Shown here one piece after another: positions 25,377 through 38,239 of a stretch of 64,000 nt of DNA. Position 1 is the first letter of the stretch. Every line of letters begins with the position of its first letter. The DNA lies in NCBI GenBank assembly GCA_947579665.1, contig OX388348.1, forward strand, positions 16,740,001 through 16,804,000, in the 5' to 3' direction. The notes below the pieces were generated by a model. The model made no database searches and was not told where the DNA came from. It saw nothing but the letters and a program-made list of their open reading frames with translations. The stretch comes from Sympetrum striolatum. Lineage: Eukaryota > Arthropoda > Insecta > Odonata > Libellulidae. Made by a program: the position numbers and the translations under genes.

Positions 25377-25870
25377 ATGCCACAAGTTATTATTACAGTA
25401 TTAGGCCTATTGCTATTTTTAATATATATCAATGATGTATTTTCTGTTATAAAGTGCTGTAAACTATACATGTATGCTGATGACGCTGTATTAATATCTG
25501 TTCATAAATACTTCAATGAGGCTGAAAGAGCTCTACAAACTGACTTAAATAACATTAATAAATGGTGCCATGATAACAAATTAAAACTAAATTTGGTAAA
25601 TTTCCCGTTTCAACCCAAACTTTTCACAAGACGAAAGTTATGAAAATTAGAGTTAGAGAGGAAATAAATCAGAAAGTGGAACCTCTACAATGCCTACACA
25701 CTTACATCCTGCTTACAGAAAATTACTTCTCCAATAAGCACAAGGAAAAGTTTGCTACAAAACATGGCATGATAGGGAGGGATAGAATTACGTACAATGT
25801 ACCAAGTTATTATAAAATGTATGGCAGGAAGCGACTTAATGTCATAATACCTATGTTATTTAATGACTAA
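25377..25870 (+). pseudogene. Non-LTR retrotransposon reverse transcriptase remnant
   Basis: The first open segment (25,377-25,643) begins with a damaged version of the conserved palm motif, LLLFLIYINDV, followed by YMYADDAVLIS, which contains the catalytic YADD box. It continues into ALQTDLNNINKWCHDNKLKLN, typical of the region just after the active site in CR1/Jockey-type enzymes. A second segment in another frame (25,640-25,870) ends in a C-terminal-like tail with 'ITYNVPSYYKMYGRK' and a truncated ending. Most of the enzyme (fingers and endonuclease) is absent upstream, as expected for a 5'-truncated copy. The catalytic aspartates are present but the protein is broken. Confidence 0.85.
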
Positions 25871-26560
25871 CCTTATAACATACACTTAAGAAATACTATG
25901 TCCAACGTAAAGAAAGAAATCAAAAAAATATTTGCTTCAAAAATTTTGAAAAACATATAACAGATCCCTTAATACATACTATGATATATATCAAAATTGT
26001 ATTGAGATGATTTTGTATATTTATTTCTCTAACTATGGTATGCTAATGATTTTTCTAAGTTTATATCTGCTGTTGTACTTTGTGATTTTATATATAATGC
26101 TTTCTATAGTCTTGTGTATTACATACTTAGTGTATGTTCAATGTTTTTTGTGAATCATTATATAATTGCTGAATTTGATATTGATTTTCATTTTATAATT
26201 AGTGAAATAGATAAGTAGATGCAGTATTTACAATTTTTGGAATCATAAGTAGTATTTTGTGAATGCTTTTCTAAACTTAATGCTTTATTTTGCTGTAAAC
26301 GTTTGAAATTGTTTTTAAATTTCATAATTATTTTATGAAATATTCCAAATTTTAAATAATTTGTAATCTTAGGCTTGTGGTTATTTAATTTGGTGATGAG
26401 CCTACATCTGGCTCAGGAGGACCAAAAAGATGAATATTTACAATCCTGTTTCTTGAACTTAAATGTCATGTAAATTAATTTGTAAGCCATTCACAGGCAG
26501 GGGATATTATTTACATTGCATTATTGTATTGTTTGAACAATACAATACAACAAAATAATA
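25871..26560 (+). mobile_element. Probable 3' tail of the non-LTR element
   Basis: AT-rich non-coding sequence following the reverse transcriptase, containing GATGAGCCTACATCTGGCTC near 26,394-26,413 and ending around an ATTGTATTGTTTGAACAATACAAT inverted run at about 26,520-26,550. A 3' untranslated tail is expected here. The exact end and any target duplication were not found. Confidence 0.4.
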
Positions 26561-26613
26561 ATAACGAACAACTTTTCTAAATAAACTATTCCTATTCTAA
26601 TAATAAATTTCAT

Positions 26614-26917
26614 GGATGGAATCAGTTGAAATTAATGGGGCGTGTGAAAATGTATTCATTCAGGATTTATCTGTGAATGTGAAGAAAGTTGGTGAAAAGT
26701 CTCCTATATAATGTCTTATGAAGTCGACATTTCTATTGTTTGTGTAAGCATTAGATGGATGAAGCAGCTGCTTCATTCATCTAATGCTTACACCTATAAT
26801 CACCTTTTAAAACATTTACCCAAAGTATGCAAATTAAACATTCATGAACAGTTGGAAAAATCACACCAGATACAAAGTAACTACAACCTCGCAAACATAA
26901 ACCTATTTCTATCTTGA
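26614..26917 (+). other. Short unrecognised frames around a palindrome
   Basis: A frame from ATG 26,614 (about 31 codons) is followed by another from 26,711 (68 codons) in a different frame. The compositions look protein-like but match nothing I know. The second frame is partly the palindrome at 26,742. It could be a decayed gene fragment or chance. Confidence 0.2.
26742..26793. repeat. 52-bp near-perfect palindrome
   Basis: Two 26-bp arms meet with no spacer at CAG/CTG. They differ at a single position (G in the left arm, A in the complement of the right). The left arm begins GTGTAAGCATTAGATGG. Confidence 0.95.
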
Positions 26918-27299
26918 TTATAATAATGCAGTTTCAAGAAGTGACAGCTTCCGTAGTGATAGTTGATACGTTATAATAAATTTAATAGTTTTATTGTAAA
27001 TTGAAGTCATTTTTTATTTATATACATTCCTTCCTTGGACTGTTGTCAATGTCATTAACAGGAACATTGAGCTCAACAGAACCTTGGTTTAAACATGAAA
27101 ATAAATACATGTAGAGCTGAAAATGGATGAGGATTGACATGAAACTGATTTTTATCGTTAGGAAGAGCTTAAATGTTATTAGAATTTACAATACCTATGC
27201 AAACTTTGCCATCAATTCAAGATTTCATGTGAACCAAAACAATTAGCAGAAATGAATATAAAAAAAACTGAATAGCGAAACAAGTTTTTGGCAACGTTG

Positions 27300-27460
27300 T
27301 TGCCAAATTTATCACCGGTCCGTCTCCTTGTCAGAGGACTGCTGGGAGTCGTTTATAAATACCAATAGGTGCCGCTCGCCTGGCAGCTTACTCATAAGGC
27401 GTTCGTTAGGTATAGGTGAAGGAGTCGACTATAAATACGGCCCTAATAGTTCCAAAAACT
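27300..27460 (-). repeat. Dispersed repeat related to the foldback-element flanks
   Basis: Contains GGGAGTCGTTTATAAATACC (27,344-27,363) and GGAGTCGACTATAAATA (27,421-27,437). The second is the exact complement of 17 bp at 18,918-18,934, and both resemble 23,890-23,903. A nearby TTGCCA...ACCGGT pair also resembles the sequence just right of 24,920. It is probably a short DNA element or SINE copy of unknown family. Confidence 0.45.
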
Positions 27461-27469
27461 ATTTTTCCG

Positions 27470-28810
27470 CAAATCCATGAGAGCGATAAAAGTAGATTCA
27501 CATCTGTTAGTGATCACTGCCGTTGCAACGTGCCGACGAGCGGTTTTTTTGGTATTTACGTAGATTTATATGTGGATCTGAATAAATAACAAGGAAATTT
27601 CACTAGTTATGAGTAGTCAGGTGATGGGTTTTTCAAAAGAGTAGATAAAGAAGGAAGACAAACTTTTTGACCCCAAAAAGACGAAACTAATCGTAGAAAT
27701 TCAATTAATTAGTTGATAAATGAGCGGATATATTCTACTAAATGTTGAGGTAAACATATTAACTTTGAACTGAAGTTGAACATCAAGCTTAATATAAAGT
27801 TATCTCTTTCAGAATGAATAATTCTTAAATCAGGTGAAAAAATCAGACCTATTACTCCATACGATTCTTACATTGGCCTACTTTGACAAGGAATGATCTT
27901 AATATAACTTCTTCAAAAGCGTATATTTGTCGCAGTCTAAATATGATCCTTTTAATTGTAAGCATTAATTCATAAATTGTCTAGCTGTATTATTTTAAAA
28001 TGTTATGTATAAATATTTTAATTTAGATAGAAGTTACACGCTATTTGCGGAATTCTTTCCAGTTATATTTATGAAGATTTAATATTTTCAGTTATTAGCT
28101 ATAAATTAAATTGGTTTATAAAATGCAAAAACTATCATTTTTAAATATTTAAAATCATTTAGGCAGAAATTCCACAAAATGGTACGTTTAACTTTAGTAT
28201 CATCAACGATTTTGGTGATTTTCCAATTGTGTGTTTATGATGACTGAATTAGGACCTATATTCCTGTGAAATCCTATCTTATCCTATCTTAGAAAAAGAA
28301 GGTAGAGCTCTCATAAAAGAAAAATATTTAAGACAAATCAACTCATTGAGAATTTTTTGAGTGAATTATGTATTCATTTTTGGGTTTTCTGGCCGTATAA
28401 ATATTAAAACTTAGCAGGAACCCAATGGAATATTAATAGTTAGCTAAGTGTTTTGATTATAGGAATACATTTCTTAGTGGGGGGATTCTTTGTAATTGAC
28501 CGAACTCTAGAGGAATCTATTGTTCATAATTTAGCATTTCCTTCCTATCCAATAGTACCTTATTTTAGGTTTCGAAAAGGAATGTGTTGAAAATTTGCGG
28601 AAATCATATAATTCATCTTAATTTTTAATTTTAAGATGCTGTTTTAGATAATGTATGGGAATAATCGATGGAAAAGTTCTTAAATACAGATCGATAGATT
28701 TCTTAATCTCTCATTTAAATCTTATGTTTTTTACTTTTTTACCATGAAAAGTATCATATATTTGCGCTAGTCACTACTTTTTTAAAATTCCCAGTAGCAA
28801 ATAGTAGTTG
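27470..28810. other. AT-rich DNA without a supported gene
   Basis: No frame, RNA or repeat with support was found here, apart from the direct duplication TCCTATCTTA-TCCTATCTTA near 28,272. Confidence 0.5.
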
Positions 28811-28819
28811 ATCGCTGCC

Positions 28820-30905
28820 GATGCGGATTTTTATGTGCTGGGTCCAGCACTTTCCTTTCCTTTTTTTGTTATATATTCTCTTTGGATATCAACACTAGGT
28901 TGCACTATTAAATGGGCTAATAGTGCTTTGATAGTAGCCTTATTCGTTAAACTTCCTAATAATGTTTATTCCTTACCTTGCTTACTTCAATTTTCGATGA
29001 TAGACAAATAGTTATCATAGGTTATATAGTTTTATGAAGGTGTCAATAACTTTTTACTAGATATTTTTTTATCTTCAATCCTCACAGAATAGTGCCTTGC
29101 TTTGCTTATACCAGCATTTTTTTTCATCTTATTGAAGACATACGAAATTTATTCTCACTTCTACTCGAATAGGTATGCTAGACTGATTGCTTTCCATCTA
29201 CATTCTCAGAATTTCTCAATTTTTTCCTAACAATAATGTACTCCAAAAGCGACATCTCAAAATATTTCGTAAGGTTTTTTCGGAGTGCAAACGCTAATGT
29301 AATCCTACTTCTATGGAGTACGGTTTTCCTCACTCTTCACGATATTCTCCACTAGATTTCGTATTTTCGTATGTTTCCCTTTATTTGATCCGATCTGACG
29401 TATTCTTAATCTGACACGTGAAGTAGAATGTCGGCAGGATTTAGAGCTAGGATGCAGCCGTACTTAGAAGCATTGTCAATGGAGGTTTACGAGCAGAATA
29501 AAACATCGTTTCCATTAAGAGTTTACCAAATAGCTTTACGTTCCGTTAAGGGTTCTTTATAAACAATGAATTTCTTACTCTAATTTCAGCCTCTTAAATT
29601 AAGCAGTTCTAATCTACTCTTTGAGTTGAAACAAAATGTATCTTATCGTTTGTTTGAGCGTTAAATTTCTAGTAATGCGTTTTTTTGTCAGTCGTAAAGT
29701 TACTTCAATAATTTTAATTTTACATAATTTTCGTATGCGACAAATGAGGATTCATTTTCTATTAAATAGATCCTAGTGTTCTATATAAGTTGTTAATTAT
29801 ATTGTGGCATCGTTCATACGAGCAAACAAATAATTATTATATTTTTTAATTATTTACCCTGCTTTTACTAATTAATATGTCTACGAAATGAAGGTAGGCA
29901 TCCGTGTTCCTACCGAAAAGGTTTTCGATAACTTAAACGAGAAGTTAAAGTTGGTGGAAAACAACTGTTTTTGATTGAAAAGTCGCAACAGTTGTCTTTA
30001 GAAAGTTTTTCAAATGGCTATAATATTTTTTATAAAAAAGGTTTTTTTTAAAAAAGTATTTCTCTTAATTTAAGTACGATTAAGTAGGATGTGCATTCGT
30101 AGTAAGCTGATTGCCTATGTTGTAAAACACGTTTGTATCGTTTCCTGTGTTGTAAGCCATATTAAAATTGAGCATTTCAGGAAGCCCCGCGACATATATA
30201 GGTAACCTTACAACGACGGAAATTCACACAAGGGAGTTAGTGTTAATTTTTAGTTGGGCTGCGTAATATTCCATTTTCAAAGCTCATGATTTTATCTTTT
30301 AAAGTACGTACATCTCACCACAAAAAAACGAACGGCTTGGTCGTAGCTGCATAAGATTGAAGGTTTTTGAAGTATTGGACTTGGCAACACCGGATGGCCG
30401 TGAGATAGGATGGCTCTTATCATGAGGTAATGCGATATCAGCGATTTTTGGGACTTTTTCGGTGTACAGTAAGGTATTATGAAAGGGGCAATGGCTGTAA
30501 GTTAAAGACAGATTCCTCTTAACTCGTTACGAGGAGACCCAACATTTTCCAACTTCCTATAATTTCCAGCTTCCTTGAATACTGACGCCTAAAACACATT
30601 TATATAATAACATTAATTATTATAATGAGGTATAAATTACGTTAAATTAGTAAGAATTTAAAAAGTTATAAAGGTTAATTTTTAGGAAACCATCATTTTT
30701 AAATCGTCTTTCGTAGCAGTTAACACAGGTAAGTAACAGGAAAACCGTACTCCCTAGAAGTAGGATTACATTACCTTACGAAATATTTTGAGATTAGTCA
30801 CTGTTAGTCCATTTAATAGCGCAACCTAGTGTTGACACCCAAAGAGAATATATAACAGACAAAGGGAAAGGAAAGTACTGGACCCAGCACATAAAAATCT
30901 GCATC
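28820..30905. mobile_element. Asymmetric inverted-repeat (foldback-like) element
   Basis: The outer ends are inverted copies: GATGCGGATTTTTATGTGCT on the left and the complement of GATGCAGATTTTTATGTGCT on the right. Matching continues for over 100 bp on each side (left to about 28,935, right from about 30,800). It resumes with CTCAAAATATTTCGTAAGG and then AATGTAATCCTACTTCTA to GTACGGTTTTCCT at 29,330 on the left and 30,739 on the right. The left arm (about 511 bp) carries roughly 340 bp that the right arm (about 167 bp) lacks. The centre (29,331-30,738) has no recognised gene. No target duplication was found. Confidence 0.65.
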
Positions 30906-30909
30906 TAAT

Positions 30910-32150
30910 ATGTACAAGTACATAATGATGATATTTCTTAACTTTTATGCGCTTAAAAATATATAAATCCATTCAAGGGAATTCAAAATATAATGCGTAA
31001 TCAAACAATTGGCTTATCGCTGAAAGACATTCTGAATCACTACTTTAGTTTTTATAAATAGTTAGTAGCCAATAAATAGAACCCAATGATTAAATAAATA
31101 AATTGAATATTCGAAGGATCCCTAGAACTGAGAAATAACAATAGTATCCAAAATAATATGAGAAGTACTGATGATGGACAGATAAAATAAGAGGTTCTTA
31201 TTAAGACTGAGAAAATGTCTCCAATAAATACTATAGTATAAACAAAGTTGTAACATTACATGTTAATCGAATCTTTATCAATTAATGCAGTATAATGAGG
31301 AAAAAACATGAAGTGGCGTTACGTCCCTTACCAGAGTCGTCGCATTCACGAGAAGCCGTATTTCTAATGATTATGATGATGATCTAAAGATTGTTTTCAG
31401 GTCGTGACATCATTCTATTGTGATTTAGCGTAAGAAATATACAAATAACTCTTCTGATAATTATGATGCATAAACATATAACGTAAGCAGTTAATATTTG
31501 AGTTAAATTGATTAATTAGCGGTGCTTTATCCGTAAATGTTGAATTTATAGCCCTCGTTATTATTTCTAAATAATAAAATATCATGCAAATGCCTTAGCA
31601 TATTTTTCGCAACGATAATTTATATTTTAAAAGAATCCTGTTCCGAAATTCCGCTAGTACTTATTTAATTGAAATATTAAATACAGTTCAATATACGGCG
31701 TTCAATGCAAATACGTTTTTACCATCTAAATTTCTTTTGAAGGACTCACTTTTCAATTTATATCCTCCAAATGTATTCAGAAATTCCCTACCATGAAATT
31801 ATTTTATATTTTACAATGATTTTGAAATATTCGGAAGAAAAAGGAACGTTTCCAATTTCACTTCCCCATGCCAGCAAAGGTCATACAAAAGGATCATATG
31901 ATGAGTTATCTTCCTACATGATCTTGGCCAATCAAATTTTATTATTAAATACCTAAAGAAACCTGCAGGAAAGAATAAAACTTATGTTTTCTAAAAGAAT
32001 TCTTGCTAAAGGAGAATACTCGGCGTTGTGATAATATCTAAGAAATGAATGTTTATCCATCGATAGAGATAGTAACATTAGTGCATAAGAATGTTTAAAG
32101 AAACTAAGACTGAGGCAAAAATGTATCAATAAAAATATAATGGTATAGTT
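30910..32150. other. AT-rich DNA without a supported gene
   Basis: One 61-residue plus-strand frame (31,771-31,956) has no recognisable motif. Nothing else is supported. Confidence 0.5.
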
Positions 32151-33390
32151 TCCCTTAGGGTTTTTTCGTTGCTATCATCCCTTCTTTTGGGTTTCATGTT
32201 TTTCCCATACAATTCCTCAACGTTTCTTCCATCGTCCTCTTATGGTGACTGGATCCGTTAATATATTTCCCTTGCTGTCTTTAACCGTCACCATTCTATT
32301 ACTAATTTTATTCCCCGTCAGTTGCTTAACTTTACTATACATTAGATCGGCCCTCCCGCTTTCCACCAGCTTTCCTATTTCACTACACTGTCTCTCCCAC
32401 CACTATTCCCTAGCCTTATTTTTCCATTCTTAGTTCGTTGTTTAGTTCTCTGTACATTCTACGCACAATGTCGGTGTTGACTCTTCCCCATTTCCTTCTT
32501 TCCTCAATTTTATGTAAAATTTCTACAGTAACCAATGTTTTCCTAATTTTGGTTTGCTTAACCGTCCCTATAGTGTTTTTAGCACAATCCTCTTAACACA
32601 ATTTTTTTACTTTTCCCATTCCTCGTCAGTGGTTAGTTCCCTTCCTTTACGATTACGAGCCTTGCTGACTGACTCTTGAAATTCTTTTGACTTCCCTCCC
32701 CTTAGAGCTTTTAAATTCCATTTTCGTATACGTTTTGGCCGATTTTTTAAAACTTAAGCTTGGCATTCATCATGACCAGGTTATTATCCGAATCGACTTC
32801 ATCATCAGGATAACTTCGCGAGTTTTTAATACTATTTTAAAACCTCTTTCTTACCAAAGTGTAATGAATTTGGTACCTACCTGTATTCCTCGGACTTTTC
32901 CACGTGTACCTCCGTCTGTTGTGGTGCTGAAAGAGTGTGTTATTTATGTTTCTATCCTCTGTCGTTCCTTTTCCCTAATCCGAATTATTCCACCTTTCCC
33001 CATCTTTGCCTTGCCAAACTACCGCGTTCCAGTTTCCCATAACAACGAGATTCTTATTGTCCTTAACCCTTCCCATAAACTTCTCTATTTGTTCATAAAC
33101 CATGTCTACATCATCCTCACTGTAATCACTAGTGGGCAAGTATATCTGAACTATAACCGTGTTTACTGGTTCAGATTTTACTTCCACCGACATAACTCGA
33201 TCGCTTATTAGCTCGGTGGCTATCACGGAATCTCCCGCTTTCTTATCTAACACTACAGCCACTCCCTTCTGGCTAGTATTTCCCCCACTGAAAATGACTC
33301 TGAAATCGTCGCTCCAGAAGTCTACCTCGTTTTTCCGCCGCAATTCGCATAAACCTAGTACACCAATTTGATTATAAGGATAGATCACCT
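32150..33390 (-). pseudogene. RTE-like retrotransposon endonuclease remnant
   Basis: The minus-strand frame 33,388-32,975 (137 residues) is an apurinic-endonuclease-type domain: GLCELRR at the start, SGG and KGVAVVL, ISDRVMSVEV, then VMGNWNAVVWQGKDG, where a functional enzyme usually has GD(F/W)NA, so the catalytic Asp is replaced by Asn. Below 32,975 the reading continues with interruptions through YTWKSPRNTGRYQI, YTLVRKRFKNSIKNSRSYP, DSDNNLVMM and then a charged linker. It reaches GNKISNRMVTVKDSKGNILT near 32,250-32,330, where a reverse transcriptase would begin. The text is like the RTE-family endonucleases often annotated as craniofacial development protein 2-like. Stops, frame changes and loss of the reverse transcriptase make it inactive. 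Confidence 0.85.
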
Positions 33391-33399
33391 GTTACTTTT

Positions 33400-35740
33400 A
33401 CGATAACAGATGTCAGTATTCATCTTTGGTATCCATATGTTGTAGCCACTATATCACCGATACCGTCGTAACGGGGAAGTTATTGAATTCATTGCTATTC
33501 TTTGCGATGACTCGCGTCTCTTGCACGATAGAAGCACCGATTTTTCAAGGAAAACGAAAGAGGGGTGATGCAGTTGGAAAAGTTCGATGATATCCTGGAA
33601 AATTGTAAGATTGGGGAAAAAGTTTGAACATGAGTGGCGAAGTCTGAACACGCGGGAAACTATATATGCTGATTTATTCAAAGGATTCTGAAGTACAGTA
33701 CCGAGGAAAATAAAGCAAGTTCGAGGGAAGATGTTACAAAGTTTGGCCTATTGGAGGTGCCGTGATGGTCAGAATCGAATAAGCACTCTGTTTGTTGGGC
33801 CACGAGTCACGTCGCCTAGATTTGTGATGCCATGCCTTTATGGAGGTCGGCAAAGCCAAGGGGAATCAATGCAGTTAATATTCCATTTGCATTTTAAATT
33901 GATTCGGATCGATGCTTAAGCTTGAAACTGAAACCGTCGGGATGAGCACATTTTGAGTTATCGCGTTTTATTTCTTTGCGTTATTCAATACCCATTGTAC
34001 GTAGAGTAAATCCGCTGTGCAGTTGATGCTATTTCGAGACCGATTTCCAAGGTAATTTCGTAGATGGAAATGAGATTTGTACCGGCAGTGAATGATTGCA
34101 TTCGTGATTGAATGAGTTAGGATTCTGAGATATAGATTAAATGAGTTTCAACCTCTAAAGCCTGTATGACGATATATGCGTACACTATAATATGTTGTAA
34201 CTACCCTATTACACTATAAGTTTATTCGGTACCGTTAGCTTTAAAATAATCTGAAAACCGTAAAAAAGGCTTGAAAATTATTAATTAATTATTTAGATAT
34301 GTTACGTTTTATATATTTCGGAGACGTAATAAAATTATATACGCTACCTTTCTGTTTCATTTGAATTCCTTTAGAGGGTATTGATAAATTATGGCTGACT
34401 AGCCCATGAAAGGTAATAGTGAAATCTCATTTTATATATGATCCCTGTATTAAGGTCAAACATGTTCATGATTTTGTTTCCCATTTCGATTTACCGGGTT
34501 TAGTAAAATTGAGGCTCCAAGTTTCCATATTTAGTGAGAAAGTGGGTGAAGCTTTTCCATTTTTAAAATTTTAAAATTTCAACTTTAGTATTATTTTCAT
34601 GTGCGCAAGACGCTTCTCGGATACTGCGTCATAGTCACTGCTTCAAAAGGTCTTGGTATTTCTTCGGTGCATGCTTACGAAAGTGAAAAGTTTGATTAAT
34701 AACTTGTAAATTAGAAATTCAATGATTCCTTTTCTGCTCAATCTCGGAATTTGTTACATCTTACTATGTATAATATTCTTCTGAACTTTTGTGTCATCAT
34801 TTTTAAAAGGATATACCAGCAAAATAGAAATTTTGCATTAAAATCGTTTTTTATCTTTTTATTGGATATTTAAACCTTAAATCAATTTAAGCCACGTTGA
34901 CAAATAACCGTAAAGATTGAAACAAGTAACTCCAGTAACCAGTAACTTAAGTATCACCCAAGGAATAGGTATCATGAGTAAAGATATATTCTAGCTACAT
35001 AATAAAAAAGCAATATTATTTCTCTATGTAGCAAAATAAGCATCCATCTTTTGAAATCTCAGTTATTGCGTATTTCCTACAAAACTCTGAAATCAAAATT
35101 CGAGACTTATTGCAAATATTTGATTTAAAAATCATTTAATTATATACCTTAACATAAACACGTGTTATTGTTTACATAAATAGTAATCAGTATCCTTAGC
35201 TGTTACTTAAATATAGACGTAACCAACTGTACTAAATTTTAGATACTGTGCTATAAATTATTTTTATTTAGAAAGGTAAAAAATTGAAGGTATTCAATAT
35301 TGTTTTTATATACTAAAACTTACTTCTTTGGAGTAAAAGTTAATGCATGTTACTCGGAATTTGTTCGAAACCTTGGAAGTATATAATAAACTACAGCAAA
35401 GAAAAATCACTTATGAAATGGTAGTGATAAAAATATCATGTTGCATTCCACACGAGTATAGAGATTCATATCTCTTTGCGAGCCTTAACAGCCTCCTCAA
35501 TATAATGTTGAGCGTTTGCTTTTAATTAACAAAGAAAATGGTAGTTAGATGTTCAATTTACGTTATTCATTACTCATACCTCATCAGTAGCGAAGAAAAA
35601 TATGCTAGGAGAATCGGAAAAAAAATTTCACCTCATAAAAAATTCATCCTATGCAATGCCATAGTTTATTCAATCAATCACTGAATAGCAATGAGAAGAT
35701 ATATATGTCTGAGTATGTCTTGTCGAAAATAAAGAGAAAT
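33400..35740. other. Unassigned DNA
   Basis: Upstream of the endonuclease remnant. Short frames at 33,454-33,681 and 33,731-33,919 are on opposite strands and match nothing I know. The remainder is AT-rich. Confidence 0.45.
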
Positions 35741-35749
35741 AGTTTCCTG

Positions 35750-36185
35750 CGTTGACGGCTCTTGGAGTGGAGCTGTCAGGATAGCGTTTTCTTTCGCATC
35801 TCTCGCCGCTGTTACCTTGTTTTTCAAGTCACGGAGTAAACTGGGTCACAAACTTTGTCACCAGGATTCAGGTAGACGCGATTTCTTATTTACGAAGGCG
35901 TGCGTGCTCCACGTCACCATCTCGGGCTCCGATCACTTATTTACAGCCAATCTGTGTGAAATCCCCTTAAGTTACGTTTCCTCCCTCACCTCTCTCGCAT
36001 CCTTCAAATTACTCCACCTCTGCTTCCGTTTCCCGCCGCTGCACCGCTCACGCGCTTCCGTCGCTTTATCCTTCCACATCCGCTTTGTGATACAAAACAT
36101 CTCTTCAATGAGGATCAATCGGTCGATTATGCCCTTCCGAATATTTTCCTTTTCAGTGGTGGGAGACATAGATTTTTCGCCTTAA
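35750..36185. other. GC-enriched, pyrimidine-rich island
   Basis: GC-richer than its flanks, with a long C/T-biased stretch (about 35,970-36,090). A 122-residue plus frame (35,817-36,185) exists, but its Ser/Phe/Leu-rich composition follows from the pyrimidine bias and it shows no domain. It could be a regulatory island or an exon of unknown gene. Confidence 0.3.
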
Positions 36186-36189
36186 TCTC

Positions 36190-37550
36190 GTTAGCATGCT
36201 TAAAGCAGCCTTTCCAATAAATTCCTTATATCGTGAGAAATATTGAAATTTTAAAAATAAATATTGCCTTTTTAACTATAGACTTCTGTAGGATATAATA
36301 ATCAGTGCTAATATGACGGAATACGGGAGCCTTGAAGATACCAGTTCTTACAGATTTCGTTATAGTTACTGAAATATGTAATGGTTATATTTGCTTGTCT
36401 GTTGATTAAATGATTTCTTTATAGATATATCCATGGTTGAATTTCGTAGAGACAGATCTTGAATTTAATCTCTTGTCAGCTAACATTTTAGACTCAAGCT
36501 GTTAAACTAACTATCATCTCCGAGAAAAGTAGTCACATTTTATTTTTATTTTCACTTTATACATTATAGAAACTAATAGATAGTGTCTCTTCTTGTTATC
36601 TCATACAGAAAAAAGCTTTCATAGCGTAGTCATGGGCAACTAAGATTGTATTAACAGTTTGTCAGATTGGCTCGGTCTCATGCAGCCAAACATATAAATA
36701 ACTCACATATTTATGAATGTGTGTTTATAAACATGAATATATGTATAATAATGAGGTATAAACGGAATTGAAAATAGGTATCGTGACTTTAACTTGCATC
36801 CAGATCTACTTTCATTTGCATAAGGTGTTAATTCGAAGTAAGATACTTTACTTACAGCTCACAGGTAACTCACATTGCAATGAGATTTTAGTGGTATAAT
36901 GCACATACTCTTGTGTAGCATACCAAAATTTTGTAAAGTGTGACAGATTACTAATTCCCTATACCTCATTGATTATTCAGAAAGACGTTAAGTGCCGACC
37001 TTTCAGCGTCAAAACAAACATCACTAATGACGTAATTATTTGCATAATTTAAGCATTAATTCATTTAGCTTTAATTACTTGTTTTCCTTCTGTTGTTATT
37101 TCTGACATATTAAAAAATAATCGTATATTTTGTTAAATTTAGAGCGCACGCAGTGCTAAAATGTATTTTTTGTTTAATTCATTAATTAAATTTTTTTTGA
37201 TACCTCAGGTGAAATTCTTTCATATTTTCTTGTTCTCTAACTAAACTAACATTTTTTTCTTTCTGTAAACATAATATAATATAATAGAAAGCAAGAATTT
37301 ATACGAGATTGAAAAAGGTAAATTATTTCGAAATAGAGCCCTAGAGATTTGACCTAAGTGATGAATCAAAAACTAACGTGCTAACTAGTTATTGTCTGTA
37401 GATCACCTTGGTACCTCTCTCGACAATCTGTGACATGTTTTAGCGGAAGCCGTTAGACCATAGTAGATAGACTATTGTGTCACGTTTGTTATGGAAGTAA
37501 ATGCTTTCGCGAATCAAAAGCTACGATTTTATTGGGAGGATAAGATATGG
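36190..37550. other. AT-rich DNA without a supported gene
   Basis: No frame, RNA gene or repeat of note. Confidence 0.5.
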
Positions 37551-37559
37551 GAGTTTTGA

Positions 37560-38230
37560 GAGACTATGTGGGAGTTCTTACACGACATTATACCAAGCTT
37601 AAGAAGCCAGAATTACGCAATTCGAGAAGACAAGCGGGGTATAGAAATGTTTGGCGTGGCTTTAACGACGGTAAATCCCTTTAAAGGAATTTCGCCACTC
37701 GCGATATCCCGATACCTCTGGAAAACTCCCGCCGTCACGTCTTCTTCTCTTCCCGCAATATCTCGAACGGGCCTCTCGAGTCCCTACTTATTACTCCAAC
37801 TTCTCACTTTGACTCCCACTCTTCCGCACCTTTACTCCTGGCTGCGCGTCATAGGCTTTTTAAAACATTCGGTTGAATATTGGGCGTCAGAGCGTTACCT
37901 GATCTTGATGGTTGGTCGGAATTTTCCTTCTGGGAAGCGGATGACTGACAGGTTTCTTACGGACTCGGGCGGGGGCGGCTCTCCTTGCGCCCTCGAATGT
38001 TAGTTTGGAGGGACTCGAAAGTTTGCCCAAGGAACATCGAGGGTTTGGGAAACGAAACCCCTTACCCTCAACATCCCAACTTTAATTGTGCTCCCCTAGC
38101 TTAACTTCTCTACCACTCTCAATCGCGCTCTGTTTTCCATTATTGGGATTCCATAATTTCTTAACACGCCCTCGTTCTCTCCTTGGGTTTGCGGTGGGAA
38201 GTCTTTAATGGGACCCTTGCTAAATTATCG
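37560..38230. other. GC-enriched island with 145-residue frame
   Basis: Contains the second-longest open plus-strand frame in the window (37,566-38,003). The frame starts MWEFLHDIIPSL and ends in a Gly-rich GGGGSPCALEC. I see no domain and no clear splice framework, and the flanking 38,040-38,220 has the same GC and CT bias without an open frame, which suggests composition rather than selection keeps it open. It could still be an exon. Confidence 0.3.
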
Positions 38231-38239
38231 TTTTCTGAA

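Noticed and set aside
32687..33211. 174-residue plus-strand frame
   Set aside because: It is the antisense shadow of the RTE-like endonuclease, whose minus-strand motifs are recognisable.
37566..38003. 145-residue frame as a host gene
   Set aside because: No domain, start context or splice framework is visible, and GC-rich composition alone can keep a frame open.
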